DNA from: Amyelois transitella
Lineage: Eukaryota; Arthropoda; Insecta; Lepidoptera; Pyralidae
Direction: 5' to 3'
Assembly: GCF_032362555.1 (NCBI RefSeq)
Contig: NC_083519.1
Coordinates: 1,939,501 to 2,003,500, forward strand
DNA length: 64,000 nt
Positions within the stretch are counted from its first letter, which is position 1. Each line of letters starts with the position of its first letter. Below are positions 60,801 through 64,000 of the stretch, in pieces. Both the position numbers and the translations under genes were made by a program. The notes below the pieces were generated by a model, which saw only the letters and a list, made by a program, of their open reading frames with translations, searched no databases and was not told the DNA's origin.

Positions 60801-63730
60801 CAGTATGTTTAGCGAGATATATGAAAGTTCTGGATTTTATATTTTAACTAAAATGAATGTAGTGCCACCTGCAAATTGCAACGAATTTAGCGTCACCAAT
60901 AAAAATCAATGAATTAAGCTGTACCTACAAAAAGCGATAAATTTAAGGCCATCTTCAAAAGAATACAGGTTTTTCTAAAAAAACACACACGAATTATCAT
61001 TTTTACAGGAATGAAAATTTAAAGAAGATTGGTTCTGTAAATAAAGCGTAAACACACAACAAAAAAATAAACTTACTTTCGCAGATAGTTTTAGTTGGGA
61101 AATCTGGTTCTCGAAACCAGTAGAAAATAAGAATAGGACCACTCCATCTCTTTCCCATGGATGTCAAAGGCGACTAAGGTTGGTTCTGGCTACCCCGTAA
61201 TGAATATAGACGTGACTATATGTAATCTTATTGCATACTTTTATGTATCTTCTTTCTCCTGGCTTTAGTTCCGGTTGTATCCTCATTACTCTGGAGTGGA
61301 GCCCGGGGTATGCCTTTGACCATGGATTTGGTGAGTCAGGTTTTTACACGAAGCGACTCTCATCTGACCTCCGCAACTTTTGCATGTGAACCTGACCCGT
61401 ATAGGATCGATTATGGTTACTCATCCAGTTGCCTTCCTTGGAGTAACCATGATCGATCCTATCACTATCCAGTCATCACAACGTTTTCTCACGTCTACAT
61501 CTATTGCGGGGTAGACAGAGCCAACAGTCTTGAAAAGACTGAATGGCCACATTCAGCTTTTTTGGCTTAATGATAGAATTGAGATTCAAATAGTGACAGG
61601 TTGCTAGCCCATCGCCTTAAAAAAGAATCCCAAGTTTGTAAGCCTATCCCTTAGTCGCCTTTTACGACATCCTTGGGAAAGAGATGGAGTGGTCCTATTC
61701 ATCATTCAGTTCAGGAGGTTCAGGTTTCCTCACGATGTTTTCCCTCACCGTGATTCGCTGTCAATCAACTTGATTATATTTATGTATGGTGGTATATACT
61801 GAACTTCTGCACTTTCCTTAATTTCTAATGCGATTGAGCATTATATCCAAATAGACCAATACTAATTAGCTTATAATCCTGAACGTGACTGAAATATTTG
61901 CATTTGGCACCGGGAGATTGACCATACCTACCATTGCTTCATTTGAGTGATTACGTTGTTTTACCTGACTGTGCGAGAAGGAGGGTTATGTGTTCATACA
62001 TATTAAAATTCACGTCTATATCCCATGCGGGATAGACAGAGCCAACGGTCTTGTAAAGTCTGAAAAGCCACGTTCAGCCGTTTGTCTTAATAATATAATT
62101 GAGATTCAAATAGTGGCAAGAGCCTAGCCCATCGCCTCAAAGAAGAATCTCTATACCCCATTTATGACATCTATGGCAAAGAGGTAGAGTAGTTCTATTC
62201 GTTTTTCTATTGGAGCCGGCATTGCCGTTATGTAACGTAATGTGTTCATATATTTATTTTCTTTTTATTATGAAAATCGCTTGCTGGTAATATTTGCTCT
62301 AATAACTACTTAGAAGATTAAGAATTGATAACTTATGAATTCTCATAAATCACTTAAAAAAATACATATGTAGGTATATAAAAGTTATGTGAACATCGTT
62401 TCATAAAAAATTAGGATTGCAAAAATTCTTACTTGCGGGCTTTCCAAAATATGTACACCCGTGTTGCTCTAAACCAAAAATAAACTTGTACAATTCTTAT
62501 AACCACAAAACCACACAAACATCTTCGCGAAATATCTTAAAATAAATCACTTGATTCGCCTCTAGGTGGCGTTGTGATGCATTGCCCGCTAGGGGTTCAC
62601 GCAAGGAAGTCTCATTGCACTTTATAGCTGGGAATAACGGTTTTTGCAAAACCACAGGGATCGTTTTGCGTACAAAACGGCTATTCAGTTTGTGAATACA
62701 TTCGCGACTAGCTTTTGTGGCTTCGGCCATTCTTAGATTTGCATTGCGTCCGTGGGATGGCAAATAAAAGGAAAAAAAAAAAACTATAACTGTCCTGTTT
62801 TATGTCATATTAAAAAGCGAAACAGCGAAGGTTAAGGGATTCGTGTGTTTACGTAGTGGTTACCACGCAAAATTAAGTGTTTTTCAAAGTGTCACGAATT
62901 ATTACGAAAAACAAACAGGCCGAATTCAGCTGTTTGGCAAATTGGTGGAAATGGGATTCAATAAGTAACCGTCGCCACAAGAAGAATCCCAAGCTTATAA
63001 GCCTATCCCTTAGTCGCATTTCACGACATCCATAGGAAAGATATGGAGTGGTTCTATTCTAAAATCCCGGGAACCACACGGCGTTTAAAAAACATATTAT
63101 ATTTATTTGTTCCGAAAAGGACAAACACGTGGACTATTATCTTCTAAGCTATCAATAAATACTCACACGATATCTAGACATAAAGCAAGCAAAAACCGGC
63201 GGCCGGCCATTAAGTGCAGAAGGGACCCACTGCACAGAAGATAAACCGCTTGGGTTACTGTCGGTCGATACAATGGCATCTTATCATGATCGAACACCGC
63301 GGATCAGAAACTCTGGTTTAATGATAAAATGTTTGTATGTATTAAATTGGGCGAATCGGTAAGGTGCCCGGTTAAAATGCGTGCGGCGCAAAAAGGAACA
63401 GGTTCAAATCCCTCGGCTATGGTACCAATGATTATTTTCATGGTTCCCCAAATAGGTTGCGTAGGTCAGAGGAATAGCTTCGTGTAGAACCTTGTATTCG
63501 TGTGCCTTGATTTTTTTTAAATTATTAAGTGTACGTATTTTAATTAAATGTGTTTGATTATATTTTTATTTTATTTTAACTACAGAGCGCCAGTTTTTGA
63601 AGAATCTTTCAGAGAAGAAATTCGTGGCTCCTATGACGAGCTACTGGTTCCGAAATATTGTGAAGAATTTGCAGAATGTCCGTTGTCACTTCTCAACTTC
63701 ATTTTGATGAACAATAAAAATTATATTTAA
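57812..63730 (+). CDS. DM4/DM12 family secreted protein, gene 8 (4 exons)
   Basis: Exons 57812-57955, 58756-58937, 60022-60132 and 63586-63730 (phases 0, 2, 2, as in genes 1, 2 and 4) give 193 codons plus stop. ATG 57812 starts a signal peptide (MTLKIFLVIIVIVECQSLA). A TTCTATTCAG at 57782-57791 may be the acceptor of a 5' UTR intron. Exon 1 ends MRKRRHLVFPDGSNAV. Exon 2 has PSGWNIALEIDVLFPLPN and the second basic cluster HHRQKRELWDRLQ. Exon 3 has ACILKSICEAKF (CX5C). Exon 4 ends with YCEEFAECPLSLLNFIL, a CX5C rather than the CX6C of the other seven. The PLSLLNF ending resembles gene 2's PMSLIDL. An AATAAA lies inside the last codons (63713-63718). An SLR insertion ends about 25 bp before exon 2. 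Confidence 0.9.
58170..58443 (+). repeat. CGT-type repeat, long form
   Basis: ACTAGCTGTTCCCGCGACTT, TTCGTCCGCGTGGAGTAG, GTTGCAGCGTGATGTTATAT and an end with AATAATAGTATAGAT. TCGAACCAG is locally triplicated. Intron 1 of gene 8. Confidence 0.85.
58469..58732 (+). mobile_element. SLR, full length, next to gene 8 exon 2
   Basis: Complete copy; AATTCAAT before and ATTTCAAT after may be a decayed TSD. Only ~25 bp separates its end from the exon 2 start at 58756. Confidence 0.9.
59403..59666 (+). mobile_element. SLR, full length with 12-bp TSD (11/12)
   Basis: TATCTATAGGTG at 59391-59402 and TATCTATAGATG at 59667-59678. The next SLR starts right after the second repeat. Confidence 0.9.
59679..59943 (+). 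mobile_element. SLR, full length, direct tandem of the previous copy
   Basis: TGCCGTGTGGTTCCCGGCAC to (TATG)n; begins at the 3' TSD of the copy before it. Intron 2 of gene 8. Confidence 0.9.
60200..60382 (+). repeat. FB repeat, diverged
   Basis: TACTACCGCTTCCAAAGAG, GTAGAAGAAGCGGCGG and ACTGCAGTACTATG; intron 3 of gene 8. Confidence 0.6.
60508..60771 (+). mobile_element. SLR, source or copy of an inverted duplication
   Basis: Complete head; the tail is replaced by GAGAAAACGTTGTGATGACTG. Bases 60539-60771 recur inverted at 61470-61702 with about 3 mismatches. Confidence 0.9.
61100..61230 (+). mobile_element. SLR, internally deleted
   Basis: GGTTCTCGAAACCAGTAG head, CATGGATGTCAAAGGCGAC, then a jump to CTACCCCGTAATGAATATAG. 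Confidence 0.75.
61245..61760 (-). mobile_element. SINE-B split by an inverted-duplication insert
   Basis: SINE-B runs 61245-61432 (TCCTCATTACTCTGGAGTGG, CATGGATTTGGTGAGTCAGG) and resumes near 61715 (GGTTTCCTCACGATGTTTTC). The ~280 bp between them is foreign and mostly the inverted SLR copy. Confidence 0.8.
61470..61702 (-). repeat. Inverted duplicate of 60539-60771
   Basis: Carries the same private variants (CAAGGATGTCG, CAATAGATGTAGACGTGAG on the copy strand) and the same non-SLR flank CAGTCATCACAACGTTTTC. Confidence 0.92.
62012..62225 (-). mobile_element. SLR, diverged
   Basis: ATTCACGTCTATATCCCATG, GCCACGTTCAGCCGTTTG and ATTGGAGCCGGCA; intron 3 of gene 8. Confidence 0.75.
62500..62870. 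repeat. Unclassified repeat-like block
   Basis: GC-richer stretch with CGCCTCTAGGTGGCGTTGTG and ATTAAAAAGCGAAACAGCG; the latter motif also occurs near 1.9 and 49.27 kb. No family recognised. Confidence 0.35.
62918..63084 (-). mobile_element. SLR, 5' two-thirds
   Basis: CCGAATTCAGCTGTTTGGCA to CCCGGGAACCACACGGC. Confidence 0.82.
63345..63515 (+). mobile_element. SINE-B, damaged
   Basis: GGGCGAATCGGTAAGGTGCC (box A), ACAGGTTCAAATCCCTCGGC (box B), then GTTGCGTAGGTCAGAGG; ends about 70 bp before gene 8 exon 4. Confidence 0.75.
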
Positions 63731-64000
63731 TATATTTACTGTTGTTTATTTTTTATTGTTTATTTTATTTAAATACAGTCGTTCTCTATCTACTTAAAAA
63801 GTGACCATTAATTTTGGATTAAAAAATACAGTAAATCTTTTTGCTACCTGACTTGCTTATTTCAAATCTGTCGACTCAGCGGTTTGGGATGTGCGTTGAT
63901 ACCTCAGTCGGTCAGTCAGTTTTTATGTATTTAGGTACAAAAAATAACGGTGGAAATAAAGCCGGTTTTTCTGCCAGTCAATAGTTTTTTTTACATATTT

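Noticed and set aside
1-64000. CRISPR array or bacterial operon
   Set aside because: Repeats are dispersed retroposons with no regular spacers, and the genes have spliceosomal introns.

Overview
This window is moth or butterfly (Lepidoptera) nuclear DNA. It is AT-rich, its genes are split by many introns, and it is crowded with short retroposed repeats of lepidopteran type. No bacterial, plastid or viral genes were seen.

The host genes form one cluster. I can assemble eight multi-exon genes of the same small secreted protein family, DM4/DM12 (a Pfam family of insect proteins with no known biochemical role). In order they are: gene 1 (+, 4644-7968), gene 2 (-, 10456-15561), gene 3 (+, 17490-23667), gene 4 (-, 27848-30675), genes 5, 6 and 7 (+, 36502-40663, 41867-48975, 50006-55373) and gene 8 (+, 57812-63730). 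Seven models run from ATG to stop in one frame through GT/AG introns; gene 3 lacks only its ATG-bearing first exon. All share a signal peptide, a basic cluster followed by a Y/F-P-x-G-like motif, a second basic cluster further on, a CX5C motif and a C-terminal CX5-6C motif. The last two introns are phase 2 at matching places in all eight. Genes 5-7 are a tandem triplet with a five-exon layout of their own. Genes 2 and 4 are inverted relative to their neighbours.

The space between and inside the genes is filled by retroposons. A complete-looking RTE-type LINE with a 1033-codon ORF lies at 32266-35690 (-) between genes 4 and 5, flanked by a perfect 12-bp target-site duplication (TSD). About fifty copies of a ~260-bp repeat, called SLR here, are scattered throughout. 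The SLR head is also the first ~105 bp of this LINE, and the SLR 3' tail resembles the LINE 3' tail. Six SLR copies show 12-13-bp TSDs like the LINE, so SLR looks like the LINE's non-autonomous partner. A truncated LINE copy at 55438-55771 carries the SLR type of tail inside its own perfect 12-bp TSD. Two tRNA-derived SINE families (SINE-A, SINE-B), a foldback-type repeat (FB), and a repeat marked by CGCGACTTCGTCCGCG (called CGT) make up most of the rest.

Other structures include a ~99% identical 233-bp inverted duplication (60539-60771 and 61470-61702), a perfect 24-bp-arm hairpin in gene 5 intron 4, and a 21-bp minisatellite near 26.1 kb. Several SLR/LINE insertions sit within 10-40 bp of splice sites of the DM4/DM12 genes.
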